Source: Pectobacterium polonicum
Lineage (GTDB): Bacteria; Pseudomonadota; Gammaproteobacteria; Enterobacterales; Enterobacteriaceae
Assembly (NCBI RefSeq): GCF_005497185.1
Contig: NZ_RJTN01000017.1
Span: 1-64,000, forward strand
Length of the DNA stretch: 64,000 nucleotides
Reading direction: 5' to 3'
Shown: piece by piece, positions 42,139-51,172 of the stretch
How positions within the stretch are numbered: the first letter of the stretch is position 1
How the letters are laid out: every line of letters starts with the position of its first letter
Notes under the pieces: generated by a model
Database searches by the model: none
Seen by the model: only the letters and a program-made list of their open reading frames with translations
What the model was told of the DNA's origin: nothing
Program-made: the position numbers and the translations under genes

Positions 42139-42327
42139 TTATAAACCTAGAGGAACTCCCCATTCTAACAGATTAAATGCATAACCTTGATGCCTAATAC
42201 TTCCTGCCAGCCCTATCGGATCAGGCGAAACGTAGTATTCACCAGTCGGGTCGTAGAACCACCGTTCTGGCTGCTGGTGACAAAATCGGTTTCCCCAGCC
42301 ATTGGGCCCCCAGTGATGCAATGTCAC
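42139..42327 (-). pseudogene. Rhs core 3' relic
   Basis: Encodes GNRFCHQQPERWFYDPTGEY and [19 protein letters not shown], ending at a decayed WVDPLGL scar followed by a stop. The FYDPTGEYYVSPDPIGL form differs slightly from the main core, so it may come from another rhs lineage. Confidence 0.65.
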
Positions 42328-42410
42328 TAGTGCTGAAATTCACAACTTAAAAATTATTCGGATGCTTCAATTAAAATGTTGGTTTTTATTAATTTTTTGA
42401 CGCGTAAAAT

Positions 42411-43109
42411 TCAATCCACCTCTATATCGTAAAATATTGACTTGAGATTTTTTATAAAATCAATAATTTGTAATAATCTTACGTCAGTATTTTGATAAAC
42501 GGAACACTCTTCTTCCAATTGATTCATCATTAATAAGTAATGATTGTCCATGTCATCCATTGCGTCATATGCTTCTTGATTGCAAAAATATAACATTTTT
42601 ATTAAAAATGAATTAAAAATATTATCATCGCATTCTTTAGTATACCCATAAATATGATGAGTAGCATTGACTAATAAATAGCCTTGATACTTAAAATTTT
42701 CATCTAGCAAAAAATATAGTTCATCTAATATTAGAGTTTTATAAAAAATCAGTGAGTTATTAGATGTAACGACTAATTCATTTTTTTTAATGAAGTAAGT
42801 GGCTTCGTTTTGTATTGAAACATTATCGGAAAAAACATGAACACATTCGGACGAATTAATGATACAGAGAGAATTAATGTCAAGACTAGAGCTTTCGGAT
42901 GTTTTTTTTAAAACCGAAGGGATAGTTAGTAATAGAAACGAGATTTGACCAGTGATCTTATTTGATAGAAACCAGTCTAGAGAATCTATTTCACTAAAGT
43001 TACTACTACCAGAGTTTTTTTCTATGTCTTTTTCTAATTCATAAATGTCAGCATACTGACCCTTCATAGAAATGTTAAAACCCGTAAGATCCCAAATAAT
43101 AGGTTTCAT
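42411..43109 (-). CDS. Hypothetical protein (232 residues), probable orphan immunity protein
   Basis: Not recognised. Very AT-rich, acidic, soluble (MKPIIWDLTGFNISMKGQY; DDMDNHYLLMMNQLEEECS). It is longer than other immunity candidates here. It lies in the array on the common strand, but has no terminator repeat after it and only a broken tip upstream, so the role is inferred from place alone. Confidence 0.45.
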   Translation of the reverse strand: MKPIIWDLTGFNISMKGQYADIYELEKDIEKNSGSSNFSEIDSLDWFLSNKITGQISFLLLTIPSVLKKTSESSSLDINSLCIINSSECVHVFSDNVSIQNEATYFIKKNELVVTSNNSLIFYKTLILDELYFLLDENFKYQGYLLVNATHHIYGYTKECDDNIFNSFLIKMLYFCNQEAYDAMDDMDNHYLLMMNQLEEECSVYQNTDVRLLQIIDFIKNLKSIFYDIEVD

Positions 43110-43230
43110 CTGTCATCCCTCAAACGTTATAAGTATTGCAGGAGGCAAAATCCACCACCTGGTTTAGTAATCATAAACTATGATTTTGATGATCTATTTA
43201 ATTGTTTTTCTGCATTTAATTTAATAATTC

Positions 43231-43350
43231 CTATATTTTATTGACAGCGTTTGGATAATCTAAATTTGGCACTCTCGTTATTGATATCTCATCTTTAGAA
43301 AGGTTTTGAGAATAAAATTGATTGAGCAGTTCTTGATTATATGGGCTCAT
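43231..43350 (-). pseudogene. Truncated immunity-like frame (39 codons)
   Basis: MSPYNQELLNQFYSQNLSKD ... NAVNKI then TAG. Its ATG overlaps the stop of the preceding toxin fragment (ATGA). The coding pattern seems to have continued beyond the stop, so this is probably a decayed immunity gene. Confidence 0.4.
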
Positions 43351-43605
43351 TTAAAAACCTCCATTTTTTTCGTCACTTTGTCAATCCAAAAATTAAATAT
43401 ATCAAGTATTTTACCATTTTCTAAACCAATATTAAGTTTCCCTCTTTCACTTTTGAAATACGCATGATTGGCTTTCCTCCAATTCAAAACGAACCAATAT
43501 ACCTTTGTAACCTTCAGAGAAGGCTTGTGTTGGTGATATAAATGTTTCGAAAGTTGGACGTAATCTCCCTGTTTTTTGTAAATGGGTAAAGCCGTCTGGA
43601 CTCAT
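43347..43605 (-). pseudogene. Toxin tip fragment with one frameshift
   Basis: Reads MSPDGFTHLQKTGRLRPTFE, TFISPTQAFSEGYKGILVRF, then after a frame change near 43460 HAYFKSERGKLNIGLENGK to KKMEVFK and TGA. The layout (SP..F..L..TG.L...ETFISP) resembles TreTu-type toxin domains. An ERIC element abuts its 5' end. Confidence 0.45.
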
Positions 43606-43606
43606 A

Positions 43607-43741
<135 letters not shown>

Positions 43742-43775
43742 ATATTTCATTTTTACAGCCAGCTAACCCAAATGG

Positions 43776-43860
43776 ACCAACCCACGTATTGGGATTCGGC
43801 ACATACCCGTAGTTATTATCCCCACCCAGCGCCCCTATCAGGTCAACTGGAATAATTAAA
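43776..43860 (-). pseudogene. Rhs core relic of a second type
   Basis: Minus-strand reading gives PVDLIGALGGDNNYGYVPNP and NTWVGPFGLAG. The GGNNNYGYVPNPxxWVDPFGL form is a known Rhs core ending but differs from the [12 protein letters not shown] form used by the rest of the array, so a different rhs gene once contributed here. Confidence 0.6.
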
Positions 43861-44011
43861 CCATCATACTGATCGTATTATCGAAAGAGATCGTTGTGAC
43901 AGTTTTTTATAAATATCACAGGCTACCATCATACCTTAGCATTCAATTATCTTTCCTACACGATACAACCATACTGATTTTCATGCATTTAGCATTAACG
44001 ATATATGTAAC

Positions 44012-44125
44012 GCCATCAACCTTAAAAGCCGCTGGCTCGAAAAGTCGGGATTTATTACCGGAATACTAGTGACGGTCACGGTAGATCGCGGAAGAATCAT
44101 TATTGATACTGAGATTAATTTATAG
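44012..44125 (+). pseudogene. SymE-like relic
   Basis: Reads INLKSRWLEKSGFITGILVT and ends IIIDTEINL then TAG; the N-terminal part is missing. Confidence 0.65.
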
Positions 44126-44151
44126 CAACTGCCCAGATCATAAAATAAAAA

Positions 44152-44182
44152 TGTGGAAAGATCGTGAGATCACTTTCTGCCT
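44152..44182. terminator. Array terminator repeat T3 (decayed)
   Basis: TGTGGAAAGATCGTGAGATCACTTTCTGC keeps the GATC-GTGA-GATC heart of the palindrome. Confidence 0.65.
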
Positions 44183-44186
44183 TTAT

Positions 44187-44690
44187 TTATATTTTCTTTG
44201 ATTTAAAATCCACCAAATTAACAACCCAATCATTAAATGACATAAAATCACATTCTTCTATCCATAGCTCTGGTGGAGTTTCTGGATAAAATATCCCATA
44301 ATTCCCTTCAGATTCACCATCTAATAAAAAACCGCCAAAACACCCAAACTTTGGTATGGATGTAGTTAAAAACAAATCAGGAAATAAATCATCACCATAA
44401 TTATCAAAAACAGATTTTGAGAACCCTTTTACATCAAAAGGTGACTGTATTTCAATTCCAGAACTGACTTCACCAATGAAAATATCAATAGAACCAACTG
44501 TGATTAAAAAAAATTTATAATCATCAGGTAAATTTATTTTACTTACCTTCTCAAAATTAGATAACTCATTTTTATTTAAAATTTTCTTTCTAGAAAAAGA
44601 AAATTTTTCACTGGCACCAATATCTATAAGTAATCCATTACTCAGTAAGATCCATTCATTCAGTTTATCACAAGCTTCTTTAATATTCAT
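44187..44690 (-). CDS. SMI1/KNR4 (SUKH) family immunity protein
   Basis: 167 residues with the SUKH pattern: FEKVSKINLPDDYKFFLITVG, a middle segment with FPDLFLTTSIPKFGCFGGFLLDG and the ending SFNDWVVNLVDF. SUKH proteins are broad immunity proteins against nuclease-type polymorphic toxins. It ends 4 bases from a terminator repeat. No toxin tip remains upstream, so it is an orphan. Confidence 0.75.
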   Translation of the reverse strand: MNIKEACDKLNEWILLSNGLLIDIGASEKFSFSRKKILNKNELSNFEKVSKINLPDDYKFFLITVGSIDIFIGEVSSGIEIQSPFDVKGFSKSVFDNYGDDLFPDLFLTTSIPKFGCFGGFLLDGESEGNYGIFYPETPPELWIEECDFMSFNDWVVNLVDFKSKKI

Positions 44691-44773
44691 AATCCTTACC
44701 TCCCTAACAAATCCAAAATTTCACCACCCTGTTTATGATAGGACATGTTTTTCATGGGCAGAATCTTCCATGT

Positions 44774-44905
44774 ATATACCCGTCATACTTCAAGCTGCTT
44801 GTGCGTTGACAATACTCGGCTCATCTCTGGGCCTCACCCTGAGGGGCCGCCGCAAGCGGCGTTCAAATTGGCTAAGCCAATTTCGGCCAACTCATATCAG
44901 TTTAT
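44774..44905. repeat. Partial ERIC-like repeat fused to another palindrome
   Basis: TATACCCGTCATACTTCAAGCTGC is one end of an ERIC-like element; the interior instead contains GGCCGCCGCAAGCGGC and AAATTGGCTAAGCCAATTT palindromes. The other ERIC end is not found. Confidence 0.55.
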
Positions 44906-44969
44906 TTTTCCCATCCTGATATTATCTTCGATTCGTTAGCATTGAAAGGCTCTCTCACTTTACTACTCT

Positions 44970-45285
44970 CTGCGACACCTCACACAGGTTCTATTCGCTG
45001 TCGTAACCAAATCAAGTGTCATTGCCATCTTCTTGAGAATAAAACAACAAAAATAGTGTGTTACTACATCGTGGCATAAGCCTTTTGCAAACGGGCTTGA
45101 ACAGTTTTAGCGGGTCCGCAGGGCGAGCCTCAGAATAAGGGGAGTAAAATAGCAAGTCCAACTCGCTCTCTGCCATCAACCTTAAAGGGCGCTAGCTCGA
45201 AAAGTCGGGATTTATTACCGGGATGCCCGTTACCGTTACGGGGTAAAGCGGCAGGATTATTATTGAGGCTGAGATTAATTCGTAA
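44970..45285 (+). pseudogene. SymE-like relic preceded by a short antisense Rhs core scar
   Basis: 44970-45008 is the complement of the core encoding YDSE-NLCEVSQ. Then plus-strand CHLLENKTTKIVCYYIVA is the SymE N-terminal segment, and 45153-45285 holds INLKGR, a stop, [12 protein letters not shown] and IIIEAEIN with TAA. Several stops make it non-functional. Confidence 0.6.
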
Positions 45286-45311
45286 TGGTTGACCAGAAAA
45301 TAAAATAAAAA

Positions 45312-45342
45312 TGTGGACGAATCATGAGAGCACTTACGGTTT
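45312..45342. terminator. Array terminator repeat T4 (decayed)
   Basis: TGTGGACGAATCATGAGAGCACTTACGG, after the usual AAAATAAAATAAAA. Confidence 0.5.
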
Positions 45343-45410
45343 TAGCTATAGATTGATCAGGTCATTAATCAACACAAATTAGTAATCATAAGAAAAACCC
45401 GATTCCCCTT

Positions 45411-45785
45411 TCATATATCAGAATAAGGATTAATGCTGTATTTAATTTCTTTTGTAGCAAAGTACACATCTGACATACGATAATCATTAACATCATCCAT
45501 ATCATCAGAATATGGAGAGAAATCGATATAATGAATGTCTTCAATATATTTATAAGAGATACCATTACTCATTACTGTATTGCTGCATTTTATTCTTTTC
45601 TTAACAGCAAATTCAACCAACCCTTTTAATTCAAATATTACATTGACCCACTCCCTGTCAGTTCTCCTTATAACAGAGACCTCGACAATCGCACTTTCAA
45701 AGGAAATAAAGTTAATATTTTTAATAACCCCATCATATCCGTTCGTTATTTCATTAAGCATATTTATGATCATAAAATTTTTCAT
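45411..45785 (-). CDS. Probable immunity protein (124 residues)
   Basis: No family named. FESAIVEVSVIRRTDREWVN and YIEDIHYIDFSPYSDDMDD suggest an alpha/beta soluble fold with an acidic face, as is common for immunity to nucleases. ATAGGA precedes the ATG. A broken core scar lies upstream, so its toxin is lost. Confidence 0.55.
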   Translation of the reverse strand: MKNFMIINMLNEITNGYDGVIKNINFISFESAIVEVSVIRRTDREWVNVIFELKGLVEFAVKKRIKCSNTVMSNGISYKYIEDIHYIDFSPYSDDMDDVNDYRMSDVYFATKEIKYSINPYSDI

Positions 45786-45889
45786 TTTCCTATAGGCCGT
45801 GTGGGATTCAATTTCTAACAGTATTTCTTGTTTTCTCCGTTCCTGAGAAATGCCGATCTGCTGACGGATCAGTTTTTTAAATTCTCTGG

Positions 45890-46020
45890 ACTATTCGGCT
45901 GTTTACATCCAGATCCAGCCAATCTCAGCGGATCACCCCATTCCAAATGGGTTATGAACATACGCTAGAGGTCAGACACCGTCGTATAAACCTATCGGAT
46001 CAACTGGAATAATTAACCCA
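45890..46020 (-). pseudogene. Rhs core scar with residual tip, heavily mutated
   Basis: Pieces read DPIGLYDGV, AYVHNPFGMG and LAGSGCKQPNSP in shifting frames. They correspond to the [29 protein letters not shown] end of the core. Confidence 0.55.
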
Positions 46021-46160
46021 TCATACAGACGTACCACCAGAAGCTACCATAGTGACAGCTTGTTATAAGTTTTACATGCTACCACCATACCTTGGCATTC
46101 TGATCTTACCTGCACAATACAATCATATTTATTTTCATGTAATTGGCATTAGCGACTCAT

Positions 46161-46273
46161 GTAGCGCCATCAACCTTAAAGACCGCTAGCTCGAAAAGTC
46201 GGGGTTTATTACCGGGATACCCGTTACAATGGAAAGAGGCAGGATTATTATTGAGACTGAGATTAATTTGTAA
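46161..46273 (+). pseudogene. SymE-like relic
   Basis: INLKDR then TAG, SGFITGIPVT-like text and IIIETEINL with TAA; N-terminal part absent. Confidence 0.6.
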
Positions 46274-46290
46274 TAGTTGACCACTAATAA

Positions 46291-46317
46291 AGTAAGGATC
46301 GTGAGATCGCCTCCAGA
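46291..46317. terminator. Array terminator repeat T5 (decayed)
   Basis: AGTAAGGATCGTGAGATCGCCTCCAG retains GGATC-GTGA-GATCG. Confidence 0.55.
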
Positions 46318-46324
46318 TTTTTAT

Positions 46325-46696
46325 TTATCTTAACGCCTCTCGTTTAATTAACTTACCTTTATCAATAGAAAGATAGTCTTTTTCATTACCATGAAAAACT
46401 TCAACATATTCACTCACTTCTACAGAGTTGATTATTCCGCAAAGATAATTCCATGAAGTTTTATTTTTATTATCAAAAAATATCACTCCCCATTCACATG
46501 GAACTATGTATCTTTCAAAGGAAAGCGGAATGATGTCATAAGTAATACCACCAAGCCGAGATATTTCACTTCGAACATCATCTGTGAAAAAAATCAACCC
46601 ATCATCTTTTTTTTCCTGCGACACGTTACAATCTGGGCAACGTGCTGCTTCTGATTCGTAACTAGAATAACAATTCTGACAGGTAATATATTTCAT
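46325..46696 (-). CDS. Zinc-ribbon protein, probable orphan immunity protein (123 residues)
   Basis: The N-terminus holds CQNC and CPDC (about residues 6-9 and 20-23), a four-Cys zinc ribbon; the rest is an unrecognised alpha/beta domain (LSFERYIVPCEWGVIFFDN). It ends at a terminator repeat as immunity genes do here. A zinc ribbon is unusual for an immunity protein. Confidence 0.5.
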   Translation of the reverse strand: MKYITCQNCYSSYESEAARCPDCNVSQEKKDDGLIFFTDDVRSEISRLGGITYDIIPLSFERYIVPCEWGVIFFDNKNKTSWNYLCGIINSVEVSEYVEVFHGNEKDYLSIDKGKLIKREALR

Positions 46697-46779
46697 GCCG
46701 CTTCCTATTTTATCGGAATATTGGAAGTAATCATTCCCAATCCTGTTACATCGATATGAGAATCAGTATGATTCATAAT

Positions 46780-46915
46780 AATCCGTATTTTTTATTCACT
46801 CCATTTCTCATTCCCGCACCTTAAAATACGTTCCAAAAAAACTTTATCTATGTACCAATCATATAACTCATGCCAAGCAGTTAAACCTAATAGATTATGC
46901 ACATACACTTGAGGA
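46780..46915 (-). pseudogene. Core scar with toxin remnant
   Basis: Reads PQVYVHNLLGLTAWHELYDW and IDKVFLERILRCGNEKWSE then a stop: the VHNPL-GLTA core end fused to about 25 residues of an unidentified tip. The following 90 bases to the immunity gene keep a short frame ending LGMITSNIPIK. Confidence 0.45.
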
Positions 46916-46934
46916 TGGAATTAGTAACTTATGT

Positions 46935-47045
46935 AGCGCCATCAACCTTAAAGACCGCTAACTCTAAAAGTCGAAATTTATTACCGGGATACCCGTTACA
47001 GTGGAAAGAGGCAGGATTATTATTGAGACTGAGATTAATGTGTAG
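46935..47045 (+). pseudogene. SymE-like relic
   Basis: INLKDR-type start and IIIETEIN ending with TAG at 47043; very similar to the copy at 46161-46273, including the changed codons before RIIIETEI, so the two probably arose by duplication. Confidence 0.55.
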
Positions 47046-47068
47046 AAATAACCTGATCATAAAAAATC

Positions 47069-47096
47069 TGGGAGGAGCGTGTGATCGACTCCGGCT
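47069..47096. terminator. Array terminator repeat T6
   Basis: CTGGGAGGAGCGTGTGATCGACTCCGG, a partly decayed palindrome. Confidence 0.5.
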
Positions 47097-47101
47097 GTTT
47101 A

Positions 47102-47485
47102 TTATTTAATAAAGTATGCTAAGCGCTCACCTAGTTTCAAATCTTCTCTCTTATAATAAAAAACAGTATCAAAATTAATGGATATATACTTCCCTATTAC
47201 CTTAAACGTAAAATCATCATCCGAATAGAACTCAACAATAAATTCATCGCCTAAATGACTTTTAGATATTTTAATAAAATCATCATTCACATCACATGGC
47301 CAGTCCAATATCCCTTGAACAAATGATGGTAATTCAATGATTATTTCCAACGTATGGTAGTATGATAAATCATCACTCCCTACTATGATTAGACGTTCTC
47401 GGTCATATAAAAAAACAGAGAAATCCAACCAACTTTGCTTCCAATCATGCTCTTTTATAGCGGATACTAAATCTTGTTCTTTCAT
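47102..47485 (-). CDS. Probable immunity protein (127 residues)
   Basis: No family named. Pattern MKEQDLVSAIKEHDWKQSWL, then LYDRERLIIVGSDDLSYYHT and FIVEFYSDDDFTFKVIGKYI, an alpha/beta sandwich-like soluble protein. The ATG overlaps the stop of a 15-codon toxin stub. It ends at a terminator repeat. Confidence 0.55.
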   Translation of the reverse strand: MKEQDLVSAIKEHDWKQSWLDFSVFLYDRERLIIVGSDDLSYYHTLEIIIELPSFVQGILDWPCDVNDDFIKISKSHLGDEFIVEFYSDDDFTFKVIGKYISINFDTVFYYKREDLKLGERLAYFIK

Positions 47486-47530
47486 GGAATTACTCCATTA
47501 GGTAAAGGAATGTGCGTGCTATTTTCCGCG
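47483..47530 (-). pseudogene. Toxin 3' stub (14 codons)
   Basis: GSVAENSTHIPLPNGVIP then TGA overlapping the next ATG (ATGA). Only the last codons of a tip remain, but they retain the ribosome-binding and coupling context of the immunity gene (GGAG eight bases before ATG). Confidence 0.5.
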
Positions 47531-47589
47531 ACAGAACCCTAATTTTTATTAGGAATATTATGGCCGGCAAACTCACCCGCACCAGACGG

Positions 47590-47803
47590 TCCTGTACATC
47601 GTACTATCACACTTAATAAATCCGCCAAAACAGAGCGTTACTACACCGTGGGATACGCCCCGCACAATGGTAAATCTAACCCGCCCTCTGCCATCAACCT
47701 TAAAGGCCGCTGGCTGGAAGAGCCCGGCTTTATTACCGGGATGCCCATCACTGTGACGTTGGAGCGCGTCAGGATTATTATTGAGGCGCAGATTAATTTA
47801 TAA
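47590..47803 (+). pseudogene. SymE-like gene copy lacking a start codon
   Basis: Reads [60 protein letters not shown] and IIEAQINL with TAA. The left 10 bases are antisense Rhs core (CCAGACGGTCCTGTACATC), so the true 5' end was replaced. The open frame has no convincing start. Confidence 0.6.
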
Positions 47804-47830
47804 AAAACAACCTGACCATAAAATAATAAT

Positions 47831-47850
47831 CCGGAAGTTCCAGTTTTTCT
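47831..47850. terminator. Array terminator repeat T7, one arm only
   Basis: CCGGAAGTTCCAG after AAATAATAAT; the second arm is lost. Confidence 0.45.
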
Positions 47851-48250
47851 AAACAACCCTTTTAGTTATCTCTAAATAATGATTATAAGTCTCTTTACTA
47901 AGGAATTTTCTAGCCAAATTATAGCTAAAATCATTCCCCATCATCGCTTCGAATACACATGTATTTAATACATCACGGACATCACAGTCAGAACTCAAAT
48001 AAACCTCATCAATAAACAAGCAGATCCTTTCTATTTCTTTATCAAGGAGTTCTTTGTTTTCATAAATCACTTCAACATTGCCATAAAAATAATTTCTAGG
48101 ATCGCATTTATTAAAAAATCGAAGATTAATTAAATCAATAAAAAACGATCCAAAAGATCCATATAATAAATACACATCGTCATCGTCATTGCTTTGAGAG
48201 AAAAGAGGGAAATTTTCCCTCAGCATGTTTATTAACTCATTATTTTTCAT
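47849..48250 (-). CDS. Probable immunity protein (133 residues from this start)
   Basis: MKNNELINMLRENFPLFSQS, DDDDVYLLYGSFGSFFIDLI and VLNTCVFEAMMGNDFSYNLA suggest a member of a small helical family (DUF7674-like, uncertain). A start at 48280 (MDDLRGALVS) is possible; AAGGGGAG favours 48250. Downstream lies only half of a terminator repeat. Confidence 0.55.
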   Translation of the reverse strand: MKNNELINMLRENFPLFSQSNDDDDVYLLYGSFGSFFIDLINLRFFNKCDPRNYFYGNVEVIYENKELLDKEIERICLFIDEVYLSSDCDVRDVLNTCVFEAMMGNDFSYNLARKFLSKETYNHYLEITKRVV

Positions 48251-48289
48251 AGATACCAACGCTCCCCTTAAATCATCCATGATATAATT

Positions 48290-48815
48290 CCCAAGCTTCC
48301 ATCCGAACCACTCGTGATATTTTTAAGCGCACAAAAAATAATTTCCACCTTTATTTACACGGTCAGATCAGCAAATTAATCGCCCAGTATTTTTGTATGT
48401 AGAATAGATGCTACCTTGCCCCCATCAGGAACATTTTCACCAGGACGATATAATTCAGAAAACATGTTCTTTAATTTAGGATTATCTATGGAATCTATTA
48501 TCTTCTGACGCTGCTCTGGCGATATAGCATAATTTCCATCCCTTGCTTTTTTCAATATGTCCCTAGACTTAATCCCTTCTTTCGGCGTTAATCCAAGAGG
48601 ATCTACCCAGCTGAGCGGATTGTGTACATACGCTTGAGGTCTAATACCCCCCGCCAACCCTATCGGATCAGGCGACAGGTACTGCCCGTTCTCTGCATCA
48701 TAGTAACGATGCCGGTTGTATTTCCGCGTCGTACAACTGCCCCTGATAGCGCATCTCGCAGTACACTTCCCCGTTTGCCGCATCCCCATTACCTTCCACA
48801 TCGTAACCAAACCTC
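48290..48815 (-). pseudogene. Rhs core 3' segment with broken toxin tip
   Basis: Core pieces: RFGYDVEG joined to [20 protein letters not shown] by a deletion, then after a frame change [34 protein letters not shown]. The tip [20 protein letters not shown] and [25 protein letters not shown]-like ILHTKILGD then stops at 48376; later pieces (KNITSGSDGSLGIISWMI) appear in another frame. The YRPGATVGDGGTADAIRHTK motif marks a widespread Rhs tip family of unknown activity. Confidence 0.6.
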
Positions 48816-49438
48816 GTTTCTCTGCCGTCTTCGTGAGAACAAAGTAACCAAAACAGAGCGTTACTACATAGTGAGATACGCTTCGCACAACGGCAAGCCC
48901 AACTCACCCTCCACCATCAGCCTTAAAGGCGCTGGCTCGAAGAGTCGGATTTATCACCGAGCAACCGCTGAAGCTGCGCACCATACCCGGCGGCATTGTG
49001 ATTACCACGTACTCTGGCAAGACCTGCAAGCCCTCAGCATTACCCCGTTTGATGAACGTGCGGCAGTGGCTCAACCGCTTTCTCGGCGGGCTGGATGTGG
49101 GAGGGGCGCGATAAGCATAAGATACGCATTCCAGCGCGGCGACCTGCCAAAAATGACGCTGGCAGGCAACAAACTGGCGCAGATGGGTTTTACCGCCCAT
49201 ACCCTGTTCCGCATCAGCCTCTACGTAACGGACTGATGCAGGCACGACTCGATGAGGGCACCGATATTACGGCGCTAATGGCCGAACTCGACGGCCACAA
49301 CAGCAGGGGCAGACCAGGTAAGTGATAACGGAGAACTGACACTGGCTCACCCTGAGCGATTACTCGACCAGCCGTTCATGATTGATGCGCTGCCGATAAA
49401 ATGATTATTCGGGCAGAATGGGAGACTATGCTGGCGTA
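48815..49438 (+). pseudogene. Multi-domain SymE-like protein relic
   Basis: Successive pieces in changing frames: [122 protein letters not shown] and TMLA. At least three LKGxWLxxxGFxxGxxVxVxxxxGxIxI-like modules can be seen, so the parent was a tandem SymE-like protein of about 200 residues. Frameshifts make it inactive. Confidence 0.55.
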
Positions 49439-49465
49439 ATAACACAAGCTGATAAAAATAAAATA

Positions 49466-49495
49466 GCCGGAAGGATTGTGAGATCGCTTTCGGCT
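49466..49495. terminator. Array terminator repeat T8
   Basis: GCCGGAAGGATTGTGAGATCGCTTTCGGC, with A-rich and T-rich flanks on the two sides. Confidence 0.7.
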
Positions 49496-49506
49496 ATTTT
49501 TATATA

Positions 49507-49983
49507 TCAATAAACCACTAATTTACCATTGGGCCACACCCCATCCCAACCACAGGGTATATGACCTGACTCATAGATGTGAATCAAAGAATCAAAGAAC
49601 AGTGGTTTTTTAATTTTATCTTTATATGCATCCTCAATTAAATAACTAACAACATCCCATTCAATACATTGCAAAAGTAGAACATTGTCAAAATCATTCA
49701 ACCTGGGTATTGTTTTCAATAATTTATCTTTCAAAAAACACTTAGCTTCTTTTGCTAAATTATTCCACTCTTGGAAAATAACAGTGTGTTTAACTGCAAG
49801 ATACCCTGATATTTCATTGGACTCTTCCAGAGTAACATTTTCCCAATCAAGGCTACTCAAAGATAAATTAGCCTCATTCAAAGAGGCAGCAACTTTGATA
49901 TTAGGAATAGAGCATTGGTTACCAACATTAGCAAACCAATCTACTTTAAGCAGTCTATCAACGGCATCATTAGATATCTTCAT
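49507..49983 (-). CDS. Probable immunity protein (158 residues)
   Basis: Not recognised. MKISNDAVDRLLKVDWFANV opens the protein; IYESGHIPCGWDGVWPNGKL ends it. The ATG overlaps the stop of the tip upstream (ATGA) and the gene stops 12 bases before a terminator repeat. Intact. It should protect against the tip at 49980-50440. Confidence 0.6.
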   Translation of the reverse strand: MKISNDAVDRLLKVDWFANVGNQCSIPNIKVAASLNEANLSLSSLDWENVTLEESNEISGYLAVKHTVIFQEWNNLAKEAKCFLKDKLLKTIPRLNDFDNVLLLQCIEWDVVSYLIEDAYKDKIKKPLFFDSLIHIYESGHIPCGWDGVWPNGKLVVY

Positions 49984-50440
49984 GATTTAACCTGATTAAT
50001 TCTTCCGGGGAGACTAGGTACCTTCACGCTGCCAAGAACACCATCTCGAACTCTATTTTGTATACTATACCTTACTACCTGACTTACCTCATTTTCAGGT
50101 AGCCCAGCAGCTTCTAAAGATCTTTTCAATGCTTGAGTATATTTCATATTAGTAGGTCGCTGGCCATTGAGTTCACCACCTCGCCTATATTTATCCCAGA
50201 AATTCTCCATTGCGCAATGGCTTTATAGTGAGGCATTCCCGGCTCCGTAAACGCACTACCTTCCCGCTTAATAGCTGCACCTTTCTCTCTCGGAATAACA
50301 TAGTGAGCTGATAACTTATCTCCAACTTGCCCTTCCATCGCCTTGTCAAGAATAGAGCTATTGGATAAGCCTAAGGGTTCTATCCATCCCAATGGATTTG
50401 TGACATACGATTGTGGTCTCATCCCCAGCTACCCCTATCG
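49980..50440 (-). pseudogene. Rhs core scar and toxin tip with one frameshift
   Basis: RPQSYVTNPLGWIEPLGLSN is the core scar. The tip reads SAHYVIPREKGAAIKREGSA and, after a frame change near 50205, MENFWDKYRRGGELNGQRPT and YTQALKRSLEAAGLPENEVS. The HxxMENFWDxYR...PTNxEY..AL..SL..AG layout recurs in Rhs toxins that may be HNH/endonuclease VII type; the catalytic assignment is uncertain. Confidence 0.55.
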
Positions 50441-50600
50441 GGTCCATTGGAACAATTGATCCATCATACAGATCGTGCTATCGGAAGTGATCGTAGTGGC
50501 TGCTTGTTATAAACTTTACATGCTACCGCCATACCTTGGCATTCAGTTATCTTGCCTGCACAGTACAATCATACTGATTTTCATGTGGTTAGCATTAGTG

Positions 50601-50725
50601 ACGTTATGCAACACCATCAACCTTAAAGGCCGATGGCTCGAAGAGCCGGGCTTTATCACCGGGATGCCCGTTACCGTTACGGTGGAAAGGGGAGGATTAT
50701 TATTGAGACGCAGATTAATTTATAG
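50601..50725 (+). pseudogene. SymE-like relic with a one-base deletion
   Basis: Reads [20 protein letters not shown] and VTVERG, then loses one C in the AGGGGCAGG stretch seen in intact copies, which breaks the IIIETQINL end. The N-terminal part is missing. Confidence 0.65.
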
Positions 50726-50752
50726 CAATTAGCCTGACCATAAAATAAAAAT

Positions 50753-50780
50753 CCGGAAGGATCATCCGATCGTTTCTGGC
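50753..50780. terminator. Array terminator repeat T9
   Basis: CCGGAAGGATCATCCGATCGTTTCTGG, near-intact. Confidence 0.7.
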
Positions 50781-50786
50781 TAAAAA

Positions 50787-51161
50787 TTAATCAATAAAGA
50801 CAAAACTTTCTTTAGCTAAACAATTAACCTTTCTATATTCAGATTCCCATTCCCAATATCCATCAGGTTTATCTTGACTGACTCCAGTCATCCAATATAA
50901 ATCACCATATGCTATCAACATAGCCCAATGGTACTCAATCTCATGGCTACACAACACAACTGACATATAGCTATTAATAGCATTTTTTATTAATTGGCTA
51001 GAATGAACCAAGTAATTGCTTTCTTCTTTGGTCTTTCCAGTATATTTAAAAATCACAGCAATTATTACTTCGCACCAAGTATGATAATTAAATATAACTT
51101 CACCACCGGTTTCATTATCACAGAAAATCAAATTATCAGATATATTCACATCGTCTATCAC
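50787..51161 (-). CDS. Probable immunity protein (124 residues)
   Basis: MIDDVNISDNLIFCDNETGG, then KTKEESNYLVHSSQLIKNAI and EYHWAMLIAYGDLYWMTGVS. No family named. A GTG start at 51161 lies 11 bases after the stop of a toxin stub. It ends at a terminator repeat. Confidence 0.55.
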   Translation of the reverse strand: MIDDVNISDNLIFCDNETGGEVIFNYHTWCEVIIAVIFKYTGKTKEESNYLVHSSQLIKNAINSYMSVVLCSHEIEYHWAMLIAYGDLYWMTGVSQDKPDGYWEWESEYRKVNCLAKESFVFID

Positions 51162-51172
51162 AATATTCGTCT

